A stretch of 64,000 nucleotides of DNA from Paragordius varius (GCA_964247055.1 OZ176050.1:12462001-12526000); one strand, 5' to 3'. Shown: positions 31,901-44,781, counted from the stretch's first letter. Translations and numbers: made by a program. Notes: a model not told the origin generated them from the letters alone.

Positions 31901-34900
31901 AGGTAAAAACACCAACCTATCCCTTAGGTTTCCAAGCACCGACGCCTTGTGAATCGGTGCGTTATCACAAACAATATACGATTCCTGGGGTAACATAGAC
32001 AACGTTTCTTCCAAAAAATTTTTAAACGAGTCCCCCTTAAAGGAACCCGTTTTGATGTCAAAATTTATGACACCATCACATCCTATCATACATAGGAGTG
32101 ATACATTTTGTCCTATATAATATATTTTCATTATACCTCTTTGGAACCCCTCCACAACCGGAAACTGACCGGATGGGGCATATCCATAAATATTCTTTGG
32201 TTGAAGGGAAAATCCCGCTTCATCCAAGAAGAATATCTTTTCATCGGGTTTGAGGCGCATTCGAAGCGCATAATCATATCTTTTTTGTATAACCTCAAAA
32301 GAATTTCTCTCTCTCGGTTCCAAAATACACCTTTTACGGGTGATTTTCAATTTTTTTAAAATTTTGCGTATTGTTGGTTTCGAAACTTTAAGGGAATCCG
32401 GTAATTGTGAAATTACCTCATCAAACGTAATTTCGCAAGAGTTTTTGTATATCTTTTCAACCAGTTCAATCAAAGCTGGATTATCCAGCTTTGATTTCCT
32501 TCCTGTTTTTTGGGGTTTCGTTTCGATGCCCAAAACCATCTCTCGCCTAAATTTGTTGATGGCTGGAATAGACATATCCAATTTATCAACAAATTCCCGA
32601 GATGGTTTTTCGTTTTCAAATGGATTCGAAAATATTTTGTATGCCTTTTTAATTTTCTCTTCTGTCCAAAAATGATAATCTTTATATTAAAGAGAAATAT
32701 ACTTCTTTTAACTGGAATATCATTACTAGGAGTTTCATCTGCTACCGTATTATTTAAAATACCTGAAAATTATAAAAAAAATAACCCAAGGAGTCGTTAT
32801 ATGAATCTTGAGGACCATCATTAGCATTTGAGCAAACACTAAAATTTGATTCTTCTGAAATTAGGTTATAATCATTATTATGATTGCTGATATCCTCACA
32901 GAAATCATAAATATTGGGTTCATGAATAGTTGGTTCTAGATCTTAACATTGATTATAATTATGTACCCTGTGCTATAACTGAATCAGGAAGAATTGCTGG
33001 TGAAGGTGGGCTTTCATTATTATCAAGATTGTCCAATACGTTAATTCCTTGTAAAATACTATCCATTTTATAAGTAGGATATTTTTGCAAAAATATAAAA
33101 AATAACTCATAGGAAAATTACCATACATCTTGTTTTTTTCAAATTTAGTAAAAAAACACATTTTTTTCTAGTAATTACACCATGTACGACCCTTAATAAA
33201 TGTTTTCTGTTGTTTCTACTTACACAATTTTTTAACCATGTGCTATTCTTTTCTTTTTTTTAACTTTTCATAAAAAAATTTATAATATACATTTGTTTAT
33301 TATACTGTATTTTATAAAAATATTAACATTGGATTTACCTTTTTAAATTTTATGTACAATATGCTTTTTAGATATAAAAATTTAATTTTTTTAACGAAAA
33401 ACTTATATTTTGCCAATTATATCATAATAATAATGACCGTTTGAAAAATCTGGACATTAACTAATGGTTGATTTTTTGCCATCAACCTATAACATTTTCT
33501 TGTATTTTATAAACAAATTTATTTAAATTTATATCTAATTTACCAACCAGAACATAAGCATATAAATTATTATCTATAATTTTTTAATTGGATAATTTTG
33601 TTCAAATTTTTCATATTATTTTAAGCTTTATCATCGATTGCAACTTGACTTTATTTTAGGTTATGTCTTGGTTTTATTATTATACCAATATAAAATACAT
33701 ACTACCTAAATTTTAAACTATGCTTAAATTATCATCAAATAGTTTTTCCCTTTTATACAATAGAAAATGCGAGAAAGACTCTTCATTTTGTGGGAACATT
33801 GTAAGGCACCGTACGATCAATCTAAATTAGAATATTATGAAATATCATCAACCAAAAAGCGGAATTGGATCCAGGCATCACCCTTATTTAAAGCACTTTA
33901 TGAACATTCTCGAAAACATAATTACACGGATAGTAGTGACCAACATCACAAATCATCTGGTTCTTTGATACCTAACTCTTCTTCCATGACATTGAATGAT
34001 ACATCAGATTCTAATGCAATAGAAAAATCGCATACCTTTTCACACAATGGAGGAATCATAAATATGCCAAGGATCAAACGAACATTCTCTCACAGATTAA
34101 TGGGTAAATAAAATTTGCCATATAAAATGGCGATTTTGTATGAGGTTAAAAGTCAGACGATAATTTATTACACTAATAGAAATCAAACATATAGTTTTTA
34201 TATTATAATGTATAAAGTGTATAAAAAATTTAAACTATGTGATTTTTTGTTTTTACCAGTTACATTTTTGAAGATTTTTGAGAAAAATTACAGTTTTCAA
34301 TTAAATATGTACCAATAAAATACAAAATCTCATACATGGCAACAGACCTTAGTTAAATGCCCTCTTAGCCATTTCAAATATGACTTACATACTGTATTGC
34401 ATTTAGAAACATTAAATTATAAATTGTATATATTAAATTTTTTCCCTAAACAGTTACAAATATAATATATCGTCTAAATATATTTAGCCAAAAAATCCGA
34501 TGTGAAATCATCTCCCAATTTACCGAGTTCTCACACCATAGCAGACCCACAACACGGATTAGATTTTATTTGTGAAGACAATTTTGTTAATAAGGATCAT
34601 CATAATCCTGATGGGATTAGTAAGCCTTTAAGTCAATTGAACATAAATCTAGTCTCAGTTCCTTTGAATATTGGTGAAAATCGGGATTTAGCTTCTCAAT
34701 ACATGTCATTTTACCAACAAAACATCAATCATTCAAAACTTAAACCGAAACGCACAATTTTCCTCTGTGATTGTTTTAACATAGGCCCGGCCCAGATGAA
34801 TGCTGAACATCCATACTCACTTGCACAGTGGGCTAACAAAAATTTTGGGTATAATGTGCCTAACGGCCCTAATTTTACTACCAAGCAAAATAATGTCTCT

Positions 34901-37900
34901 TTTAATACCAATAAACATCTTTTCTCCGATGAGGATGAATACTATGATGAAGGACAAATGAATGCATTATCAAAGCGTGAATCCTTGCCCGACATTATTG
35001 GACAATACATTGAAAAGGGTTTTTCACATGCTGTTGTTAGCAACAAACACATATTGCTTGGCTCTCATTCTCACGCTCACAAAAAGTACTCTCTTCATCA
35101 TGGAAATACCTTGGGTTTTGGCCCTCAACAACAAACATCCGTCATTCCTCAAGCCATCAGTCTTTGGGGTCAGGATCCTTACAATTGCGTCACATTTGAG
35201 ACTCACAGTGCGACTGAAATGGAAACTTGGTTGGATGATTTATACGTTCTTCATCAATTAGCCCGAAGGCAATTTATAACATTTCCGTTGTGTGCAGCTT
35301 TTGGTAAATAAATACATATATGTATATTAATTTTTTTTCGGCTCTACACAAGGTGTTAAAAATCTGTTAATTTCTTATAATGTGTTGTCTTATATTTATG
35401 CCTCCTCATAGAATGGGTTTGGTTGGTTAATGTGCGCTCCCGCGGTATAGCCAACGAATATCGGCTAACAGGGTCTTACTACCTAGCACTCAATTTGCGT
35501 GACAATCTGTTTGGTTTATTCAAATACCATCAGTATTACGATGAAGAGCGCGACTTGGAAGAAGATGAAATTCAACACTACTATGCCCTTACATCAACAA
35601 TCCCTAAAGGAGGGAAAAATATGGATTCTGAAACCGGAAGTAAAGCTGTTTGTGAAAAAACGACCAATCCAACAATAACTGCGTTATCAGAAAATACGGG
35701 TTCTATAACATCGTCGGCATCTAAACACTTGCTACCGTTTTATAATTTAATTTCGCGTATGGATGTCCAAATTGCTTATATTGAGGTATGAATTAATATA
35801 TATGTGCATTTAATTTTTATGACTAGCATATAGTAGAGTAGGTATTATAAAAATGTTTATTTGATTTACTTGGAGTTATAATGCCTTAAAAATAGACCCA
35901 CACTAGATATTGTGGCCACAAAGCTATTTTTTAGCGATATTTTATAGCATATTATAATTGTGGATATTGCACTCATTTTTTATTTTTAATACTTTTGCCA
36001 TGGCTGATGGTATTGCTAAATGCTAAAGTTTTCGTAATAATATATTTAATACATAATAGAGAGATTAGAACTGTCGACTATATATTTATCTTATCTCATT
36101 TATGTTTATTAGTTTTGTAGTATAAAACGTTGTGGATACTCCAAAGATTACTTTTATGTCGAGTTTGGACGGACTGCTTCTCTGGGCACCGGCGAATTAT
36201 GGATGCGAACACAACATGAATATCAAGCTGCACTTATTCACACAATTATATTAAAGTTTAATATCTCTTTTTTTACAATGAACAAAATGCTTTTTGAAAT
36301 AATTTTTATGTTCAAGAGTATATTTAGTTCTTATTAAAATGTTTCTTTGATTTAGACGTATGAGACACAAAACTACGCAAAAAGATGACTCGTTTTTTCT
36401 CCCTTCTTATCCCACTGATAGTTTGACTTCATCTCCTACCTCTATGCCACCAGAATCTCGAGAACATTCTACACTCTCTACTAATTTAGATTCAAGTACA
36501 TTGTTTTTTTTTGCTTTATATATAATAAATGGTAAGTTATAATAGAATATGATTAATTCATGTGTAAAACTTTTATTTAGATGCAACAGTTAATACCATT
36601 TCATCGAATGGGAGTGGTTCTACCCTTACATGCACCCTTAATCCAAACAAGCCAAATACATCGGTATCTAATAATGCATCAGGTTAATAATATTGATTAT
36701 TAATTATTCTATTAACATAGTGCTTAACATTAATTTTAATGAAAGATGTTAAAATCAATTTTGTGCTCATTTTCAGTTTAAAAGCATTTTCTTGAATACG
36801 ATATTAACAATAATCTTTGTAATATTTTAAACAATGAATTTTTCCTAAAATTTTTTACTCTCATATATTCTTTGGGTTGTTTTTATTATAATTAATTAAA
36901 TTTAAATGGTAGCTATAAATGCGTTTATTCTAGAATCGCTTTATAATTTAAAAACGAATAATTTGATTATAGCTGAATCAAACTTGGTAACGACGGTATC
37001 CCCCAGACAAATTAAATCTCACAGGATAGAGAAAATAGACCTTAAACCAGTACTTACACCATGTTCAAATGATACCTCTTCAGCTATGGGTTCTATCCAG
37101 CCCCAAAAAGTAACTATCAACCGTTTTGCAAAAACTAATGCTGATAACACGAGTATGCGTCGTCAACCCCTAAAAACGTTTATATTGAATCGCTTTAAAT
37201 CGCTAACAACACTAAACAATACCAAGGGTATTAATATTAGTAATAAATTTCTGCAATTACCAAAGCAAAAGATGACTGCTAGTACAATTACGACATCTAT
37301 GTCGGAAAATCAAATTAAAACTACTACGTTGCTGAATAAAACAACCTTGTCCATTAACGCACCTAAGACATCAGTTACCGCTGCAGCGACCTCAGATTCA
37401 TCCGGGAGCGGAACATTAACTTATTTACCCTTCAAATTCTCTACTGCTATTAAAACGAATAAATCCAAAAATAAAATGAATAATTTTGCCACACCAATAG
37501 TATCTTCTTCTGGTGATGATAACTCTGGTGGATTAGAAATGTTTGGGTTTAAACAAGCTACGCCCAAAGATACCACCCAAACTATTACCCCTTTAAACAA
37601 TAATCAACCAATTAGGAATGAAAATACAACAGTTTCGGGGTATGTATCTATGCAGCCTTTACAAAAGGATGAAATCCAACAAAAGTATAAATTAATTTTA
37701 AATTATTGAATCATGATTTTTTTGTGAAAGAAGGTTATATACCTTAATATATTCTGCATTGTTTGTTAATTAAATAGCATATAAACTTTTTGATACTTTG
37801 TTAATTGATTAAAAGCTTTCTTCATAAATGAGAATGCCTATTATAGTACTCAAGGACAACCTAACTTTTAGAAATTTTCAATAATAGTTTTGATTAGTTT

Positions 37901-40900
37901 TGAAAATACACAAATATTTATAAATTTATTAATAATTATATAGCCAAAATATTTCGCAAGAAATATATAATCGTTCAATGTCTCCGCCCATAATTATCTA
38001 TAAAAGTGAAGATGCACCCAGTAATGATATTTCAATCACCACAGATATCCAAACAAGTGATTCATTTTAGCTTTTTTTGTCAAGCCATATATTTAATATG
38101 AGTTTAGAAAATTTATATACCTTTATATTACTTACTATTACATTTTTGTGCAAATAATAAATCAACGTAATTATTGTACTTTTGTTATTCTAACTACCCA
38201 AATTTTAACAATTTTTTGGTTTTATAATTATCTCTTATATTTTGACCAATAGTATCTTATTAAATAAATTATATTAATTTTTTATATATTAATCTTTATA
38301 GATGTTAATACCACCACAAATGACACCAAACAAAATCAATTACAGATTCAAACTGCTATAGGGCATCCTTTGGCCCCTGACCTACATGATGAAGATGGCA
38401 TATTAACAGTCCCCCAATCTTATGCCTTTTCCCCATCGTCTCTTTCGTCCTCGCTGCAATTTCATGATAGACTTGATTCAAATGCCTCCTCCATTTTATC
38501 CACATATAGTGCTACAAATTCTGATTTGTCAAGCATACAGTAATTTTGATTAAATTTTAAAGAAACTTTTTTTTATATAGTCCATCAAAACCTTAGTTTT
38601 TCGGGTGTAAAATGTATCGTTTTTGGTTGCAAAATAAGGATTAAAAGTATAAATTGTTAACGATCTTAAATATACATTTACGATTGTTATTATCAAAAAT
38701 AAAGATTTGCTTTTATTTTTATTAACTTCAATTTTTATTGTCAATAGTGGCGCTCCTACTTCGAGACTACCATATACGCAAGAACGTGCTATGTCTCCGT
38801 TAGTCCCCTCGGATAGCAAAGAAAGCAAATTTTATATTAATCATGATCATTATATTGATGGCGAAAAGAAAAGTTCTCTTCTCTCATTAACTGATAGATT
38901 GGAAGCACTTAAAGCACATTACATGGCTATGAATGTGCCTGCTGGTGGACCTATTGGAAAAAGTAATATTCCCTTTACAAAGTAGAAATGGTCCCATTTT
39001 TTGAAATAATTCTTCTTTTTAGGTGCGGTGGTTAAATAAATAGATTTGACTGTTTTTTTATTAGATAAAACCGGCATATTTTCGGTTCGAATTTTTAATA
39101 TCAACATTTAAACACATAAATATAACATAAAATCCTTTTCAAATAAAATATAAACGTTTATACCAAAAGAACATAATTTACTTACGATTGAAAACTGTTT
39201 TGAGACTTTAAACGTTATTAAAGAAGTTGGTTAGGGTTTTTATTACTGGTTTTAACCACATGATATATTTTAATTTACAGAGTCAGATTTTTCATCCCAA
39301 GATAGTGGTTATTTGGATATGTCAACAAAGCCAAGTAATTTTTTATACATAGCTGTCGTAACAACAAAAAATGAATAACAAATATTAAAATATTTTTTGA
39401 TAAAAATTGATACAAATGAAAGCTAAGTAAAAAAGCAGATGAAAACATGTAGAGAAGAATTGGAATAATAAATGGTTTTTTTAGATTATTCTTATGTCTA
39501 TTTTACTTTTATTTTTAATATATAATAATTTTTCCAATCATTTATATTACTACTACCCATTTTTTTTCTTTGTTGTAAAAACAAATTACATTAGTTATTA
39601 AGATAATATTTAGGCGCCCAATATTTTTCAAACACAATTACAAGATAAAACAGTTTTTTAAAAAAAATTAATTGTATAAATTGCTATATTACGATATTAT
39701 TAAGACCGTTAATTAAAATGATATACAGATATTGATGTAAAAACACACCGTACCAAACCCTTTAGTGAGGAAGTAACTTTGACAGCACCTAAAAAAGTTT
39801 CCATTAATCCTTTATCCAATCAAAAACCGCAAGGAAAAACTCTAAGTCGGCCAAACACTTTGTTTCAAACCAAGGGAAAGAAAGTAGGTGGTTATCACAA
39901 CAAAAATTCATCTTCTTTGAATGAAATTGCACAACGTATGGATAAAGTTGTTTCTGGGTTCTTTTTTGCCGCTGCAAATGATGCAAAGAAGCATGATTAT
40001 AAAAATAATGCTGCCATCTTATCGCCTGACACAAACAAAGGAGTTGTTACAATGTCGTTAACACCTGATAGTAATTTCTTATCAAAACTATCCGGCACTT
40101 TCCACAAAGGGCAGGATGAAAGTATGACACAATTTCAAGAACGTGCCGCATCATTCTCTAATCACAATGAATATGGATCATCGATGTTAGACGCACGTAA
40201 AAATAAACGCTTGGCCCCCGTTTCTAGGGCTAGCAAGCCTACCCGCGCCACATATAATTATTCTAGTCCATTAATTTTACACCTTAATCAAATGGATCAG
40301 CAAGAAAAAATGGAAAACGAACTGCTTTTGAATGAGAAGAAACCCAGCTTCGATGTTGACCTCCAAGAAGTAGTTGAAACATTCTCCGACGCGTTTTTCT
40401 TGCCATTAACCGCTTCGGGAAATATTGGACAGGAGTTAGTTTGTTCCAATTCAACTGGCCATGACAACGCTTCTCTAAATATTATATCCTTGGACCGAAT
40501 CAGTGATCTAAAATCACGATTGGCGGCACGTCGGAATAAAAATGGTGTTTCATTTTTGGAAACGGAAAACACTTTTAACAACTTTTCCGTTGAAAATCAC
40601 AAATCTGCCAACAAATCACCAACAACTTACGAAAAAATATTATCACTAACAAATTCTCCAAAAGCGTCGCGACCCGATAATTTGAAAGGTTTAATTAGCG
40701 CGAAAAATTGTACACCACCCCCATTGCCTCCATTACCTCTTGCATTCCCCGTTCCCTACTTTGCTGGAAAGAAAAATCAGCGCACACAACCATTAGATCG
40801 GAATGACACAATTAAAACTGATCATATGATCGTTGGTTTGGATGATGATAATGTAAGTTGAAATGATACTAAATTATAAAATTATGCACTTAAAATTATT

Positions 40901-43900
40901 CATGTTTTAGCCTAATATGTATGGAATCTATAAGGAATATAAAAATTAGCAAAAATCTTATAAATATACAGTCAAACCGTTGTTTTTAAATAATAATATA
41001 ATATCTGCTATGTTTATTCGTCATAAAAATGCTTAAAAACTTTTTGGTGCTAAAAAATTGTCATTTTATTTATGCGGAGAAAGGTGTTAGGATTCGGAAC
41101 AGCCATTCCCTGCCAACATGTAACAATCTATAAACACATTAACATAGAGTATTTTATTTATAAAAAAAGTGTTTTTACTAATGGTAAATGAAAGTAATGC
41201 ATTAATTTAACTGGTAAATAATTTGGATATTGAACCGAGCTATTTGGTCTTTGAATATATACCATTTCCCAGTCTAAATAAACGTTTTCCCAGTCAATCG
41301 AAACGTTTTCCCAGTCAATCAAAACGTTTTCCCAGTCAATCGAAACGTTTTCCCAGTCAATCAAAACGTTTTCCCAGTCAATCGAAACGTTTTCCCAGTC
41401 AATCGAAACATTTTCCCAGTCAATAGAAACATTTTTTCAGTCAATAAAAACATTTTCCCAATCAATAAAAACGTTTTCCCAGTCAATAAAAACGGTTTTA
41501 TTTTTGATGATAAGTATCAAAACAAGATAGAAAAATAACTTTTAACCATTATCAGCGTAATATTAGGATATTATTTTTTATAAAATCAAATTATTTAATG
41601 ACAATATTTCCTATATATTCCAATACACAATCATTAATAATTTATTTTTTAAAAGCTATATTTTATTAACTGGAAGAATATTTTATGGTTTTTAAGTATT
41701 TTTAAGAAAATATTTAATAATTTTATTTTATCGATGGTTCGCATTAATATTCGCGAAAACTTTTAAAGTCTATAGTTACGGATAATAAAATTTATAAAAA
41801 TATACCATTTTTATCTCAAATTGTTCATTTAACACTTCAAATTGGATCATAAACATGTCGAATTGTGTAAAAAATACTGTCGGAAAAAAATTTGAGCAAA
41901 ACATGGTTTTATATATGTTTTTCATTTAAAAATATTTTATAAAAAAGGATATTCTAACACAATGGCTTTGCGGGCCGCATTTTTAACTCAAAAAGCACGG
42001 CGTTCTGAATTCGTATTATATAAGGACATTCATAAATATTTTATTCGATCTTAGACATAAGACTGTAAAGTACAAACAAAATATATTTTTAAATTCGTTT
42101 TCAATTTTATAGACTCATAGAATAATAGCGTAAGAAATATGAATTTTATTAAGATCATGTTGGAAAATTTTACATTGGATTTCCAAATTTTTCGCGGGCC
42201 GCATAAAGATTCGGAAGGTTGCCTTAGGCCTCCGATGAACCAAATGATAAATATAAAAAATATGGTAAAATTTATGTTTAAGACCCAATACGAAGTGTTA
42301 AATGACCAATTTGAGATAAAAATGGTATATTTTTATAAATTTTATTATCCGTAACTATAGACTTTAAAAGTTAGCCTCGAATATAAATGCGAACCAACGA
42401 TAAAATAAGAAACTTATTAAATATTTTCATAAAATATTAAAAACCATAAAATATTCTTCCAGTTGATAAAATATAGCTCTTAAAGAATAAATTATTAATG
42501 ATTGTGTATTGGAATATATAGGAAATATTGTCATTAAATAATTGTGATTTTATAAAACATAATATCCTAATATTACGCTGATAATGGTTAAAAGTTATTT
42601 TTCTATCTTGTTTTGATATTTATCATCAAAAATAAAACCGTTTTTATTGACTGGGAAAACGTTTTTATTGATTGGGAAAATGTTTTTATTAACTGGGAAA
42701 ATGTTTCGATTGACTGGGAAAATGTTTCGATTGACTGGGAAAACGTTTTGATTGACTGGGAAAACGTTTCGATTGATTGGGAAAACGTTTCGATTGACTG
42801 GGAAAACGTTTCGATTGACTGGGAAAATGTTTCGATTGACTGGGAAAACGTTTATTTAGACTGGGAAATGGTATATCTGTGCTTCACATTCCTTTTATAT
42901 TTGTCATTTCAAATTTAGAGGCCATTTTCAGTTCCACATTAATTTAATATGAAGCAGTTCCACTGAAATATGTTAAAAAATGAAAATTTTTACTTAAAAT
43001 TTCTTATCTTTTGTTAATTCCATTGACTCTATTTGGATTTGCAACCTCTGAATAACCATATTAAATTATTTTTTACACTTATTATTTCGTCTATAATTAA
43101 TTTATAATATACTTGTTTGGGATTGAAAATTATTCCTTATCATGTTAAAAATCAAGAAACAATGGCAGACGATCATAACTACGATTAAATAATAATCTCA
43201 ACCAATCCAAAATGCCAAAACGATTATGTGACTTTTTCATAAAAAAAGGTTATAACATAAAATAACGTTTAAAAAAGATTTAACTCGTAAAAACGTCCAC
43301 ACATACAGGTTTGACTGTATATAACTTGATTAAATGTTTAGGAGATGATAATTACAAAAAATATTTTTTTATTATAATTTGGCGATATTTTTAATAATTT
43401 TATTTTTAGTTTATACCAAGGCCCCCCAGTTCCCCGTTATCCTTTTCATCAACTAGTGTGGGTTCGACTCATTGGTCCACTTCATCAATCACCTCAAATA
43501 CGACCACAGGTTCCTCACGAACTGGTCTCGCTATAATCCCTGAAAATACTGATTGTCCCTCTTACGTTCAAGGTTAATACTCATTTTATGTTACATCTAT
43601 TACTAGAAATAATGATAAATTTACACGTAATTAAACTTAGAAGTATCAATTGGTTTGTTTTTATATCTCATCTGAATGTTAGAATAATTAATTTTGATTC
43701 GTCTGTTAACCATTCTATTTTTGAATCAATTATTAGATTCCATACATCCAAATAGTTTTAACAACCATAACAGTGTACATAGTGTTGCGTCTGTTCCCAC
43801 ATTTCTTGACGACGAAAATGGCGATAAGATTAGAGAAAGCCAACAGTTTCATCATTTGACCCATAAAAATTTTGATCATTCACGCCACACTAAAGTATAC

Positions 43901-44781
43901 AATAATCCTATAAGTGGAGGTCCAAACAATGATAAATACCACTATAAAAACATTAATAATACGCCTCCTTTGAGTGGTAAACCGGCTCAGGCAAAATATC
44001 AATTAACCGAAGTAAATCATAATGGTAATGCTGCTGATGATGATGACAGAATCAGGGCTTATTCGGTGGGGAGTAGGCCACATCCCCCTTTCCATTTCCT
44101 TAAACGAAGATCTAAAGGGTAATATTTTTTAGTATAGTTAGTTATTGCTTTAAAATAAAAGTTGCATCAACTTAAACAGGGCTGGCTGTTCAACACAAAT
44201 GGTTTTGCGAGACGTAATCGAAAAATATTTGGGCATATATATTTTATTAAATTTCAAATATAAGACTGTAAATTAAATACTTATTTTAACAATTTTTGCA
44301 AAATTTGGGAAGACTTACATAGAAAATTTAGGAATTATTAATTTTACTTAGGTTTTCTAAATAATTTTATATATGGTATTTTTTAAAATTTCTCGTCGGC
44401 TGCTTAATTATTTTGAGGGCCGCCTGTTTGCCACCCCTGATATTAAACATAGCAGACCACTATAATATGATCTTTACTATAATTTAAAGTTTTAAAAAAT
44501 ATAGATATATAATATTTTATCCTAGTTAAATTTTATGAATATTCGTATTTTCAACAAACTAAACAAAATTTTTATATTGTCTTCCATGTGCCATAATTCA
44601 TTTATTTAAAATCAGTGCTCAAAAGATAAAACAGTCACCACCGCCTTCTTCATTGGTTAGTGCTCAAACTTCAATTACAAAAACACCATTTAACGCTGAA
44701 AATATGCCAAATCTAAGAATGCCAATAATTGAAAATTTGGAACAAAAACTACAACCCCATAATATGTATAATAACACGTAG
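28984..44781 (+). CDS. IRS: Insulin receptor substrate homologue (IRS/chico-like)
   Basis: IRS proteins dock on insulin/IGF-type receptors and recruit PI3-kinase at the membrane. Coding exons: 28984-29253, 33764-34103, 34488-35303, 35412-35785, 36113-36255, 36356-36531, 36581-36682, 36973-37684, 37944-38056, 38302-38539, 38748-38962, 39281-39334, 39729-40852, 43410-43572, 43737-44118, 44616-44781; about 1795 residues, longer than fly or human forms. Phases agree throughout. The PH domain is split and has inserts ('RERLFILWEHCK', 'LEYYEISS', 'KRTIFLCDCFNIG', 'EMETWLDDLY'). The IRS-type PTB domain reads WLVNVRSRG ... YRLTGSYYLAL ... IKRCGYSKDYFYVEFGR ... GELWMRT. YxxM motifs for p85 SH2 are YVSM, YMAM and YLDM. 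RIRAYSVGS is a basophilic-kinase/14-3-3-like site. Exon 6 has two possible donors (after 36495 or 36531) and exon 8 two acceptors (36913 or 36973), all in phase. Introns host several transposons. Confidence 0.92.
29690..30180 (+). repeat. Dispersed repeat B, copy 2 (IRS intron 1)
   Basis: It carries the repeat-B order 'cttttaggcgcatt', 'ctcatctcataccttt', 'cccgccattt', 'ggctacattttaccagcaaaa', 'aatatcagctgg' and 'gcaagctttttta'. It is non-coding. The remainder of intron 1 outside this copy and the Tc1/mariner-type element shows no gene. Confidence 0.65.
31096..31309 (+). repeat. Left TIR of the Tc1/mariner-type element
   Basis: It is an inverted copy of 33094-33307, starting CAGTAACATAAACAAATG and ending in ttttttata. 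Confidence 0.9.
31658..33066 (-). CDS. Tc1/mariner-type DDE transposase with three 23-25 nt introns
   Basis: Exons on the minus strand are 32967-33066, 32786-32941, 32703-32762 and 31658-32679, totalling 1338 nt or 445 residues. All three introns are phase 1 and GT-AG. The start is MDSILQGINVLDN. The acidic N-terminus is followed by helix-turn-helix motifs (EEKIKKAYKIF ... EFVDKLDMSIPAINKFRRE; SKPTIRKILKKL). The catalytic core shows FLDEAGFS, VCDNAPIH and PPYSPQLNPIE. Thirty residues lie between the second Asp and the Glu, against 34 in typical Tc1. It would cut and paste the element at TA. Without splicing, the main exon has no ATG near its start and the N-terminal exons run into stops, so the spliced model is preferred. 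Confidence 0.85.
32680..32702 (-). other. Ultra-short intron 3 of the transposase (23 nt)
   Basis: It starts gtatat and ends ataaag. The split codon A|AT gives Asn and joins the N-terminal exons to the frame of the helix-turn-helix and DDE domains. Confidence 0.8.
32763..32785 (-). other. Ultra-short intron 2 of the transposase (23 nt)
   Basis: It starts gttatt and ends attttcag, with a T-rich centre. The split codon G|GT gives Gly. Read-through hits a stop just after it. Confidence 0.8.
32942..32966 (-). other. Ultra-short intron 1 of the transposase (25 nt)
   Basis: On the minus strand it starts gtacat and ends gttaag and contains an in-frame TAA. The split codon G|AT gives Asp. Confidence 0.8.
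33094..33307 (-). repeat. Right TIR of the Tc1/mariner-type element
   Basis: It is the inverted partner of 31096-31309 and ends at ACTG before the flanking TA. Confidence 0.9.
41268..41500 (+). repeat. 21-bp minisatellite, left arm, 11 units
   Basis: Units are 21 bp, so one frame stays open by chance and reads SKRFPSQ repeatedly. Outer units keep 'aatcgaaac' and inner ones 'aataaaaac', and the mirror arm shows the same order. Confidence 0.88.
42640..42870 (-). repeat. 21-bp minisatellite, right arm, 11 units inverted
   Basis: It is the inverted counterpart of 41268-41500. The plus-strand frame reads IDWENVS repeats, which is a consequence of the 7-codon unit and not evidence of a protein. 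Confidence 0.88.
44177..44439. mobile_element. hAT-like MITE in the last IRS intron
   Basis: Its ends are CAGGGCTGGCTG at the left and CAGGGGTGGCAAACAGGCGG on the other strand at the right. Flanking 8-mers aacttaaa (44169-44176) and atattaaa (44440-44447) agree at 6 of 8 positions. It is non-coding. It shares internal motifs with the spacer of the foldback element. Confidence 0.7.

Larger units (their letters stand above)
31096..33307 (-). mobile_element. Tc1/mariner-type transposon with 214-bp TIRs, in IRS intron 1
   Basis: This 2212-bp element is bounded by CAGTA and flanked by TA on both sides (31094-31095, 33308-33309). Its inverted repeats, 31096-31309 and 33094-33307, match nearly base for base over about 214 bp. 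Differences are concentrated at the tips (CAGTAACATAAAC against CAGTATAATAAAC). The single transposase gene is on the minus strand, opposite to IRS. Intact arms and a coherent gene suggest recent arrival. Confidence 0.92.
41257..42876. mobile_element. Foldback-type element in IRS intron 13
   Basis: Two inverted arms of about 600 bp (41257-41856 and 42274-42876) flank a spacer of about 417 bp. Each arm starts ATATACCATTTCCCAGTC at its outer end and then carries 11 units of a 21-bp repeat like CGTTTTCCCAGTCAATCGAAA. The inner arm sequence also matches inverted, down to 'tttatctcaaattg'. The spacer has hAT-like pieces (ttgcgggccgca, aagactgtaaa) also present in the MITE at 44177-44439. No transposase or clear target duplication was found. 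Confidence 0.85.

Noticed and set aside
31765-32824. Several plus-strand frames across the Tc1/mariner-type element
   Set aside because: They are opposite-strand shadows of the transposase gene.
41268-41500. CRISPR-like spacing of short repeats
   Set aside because: Units are head-to-tail with no unique spacers, in a eukaryotic foldback element.
41223-42918. Open frames reading SKRFPSQ or IDWENVS repeats, which look like a repeat protein
   Set aside because: The unit is 21 bp, so frames stay open automatically. The repeats lie in inverted arms within an intron and show no coding constraint.
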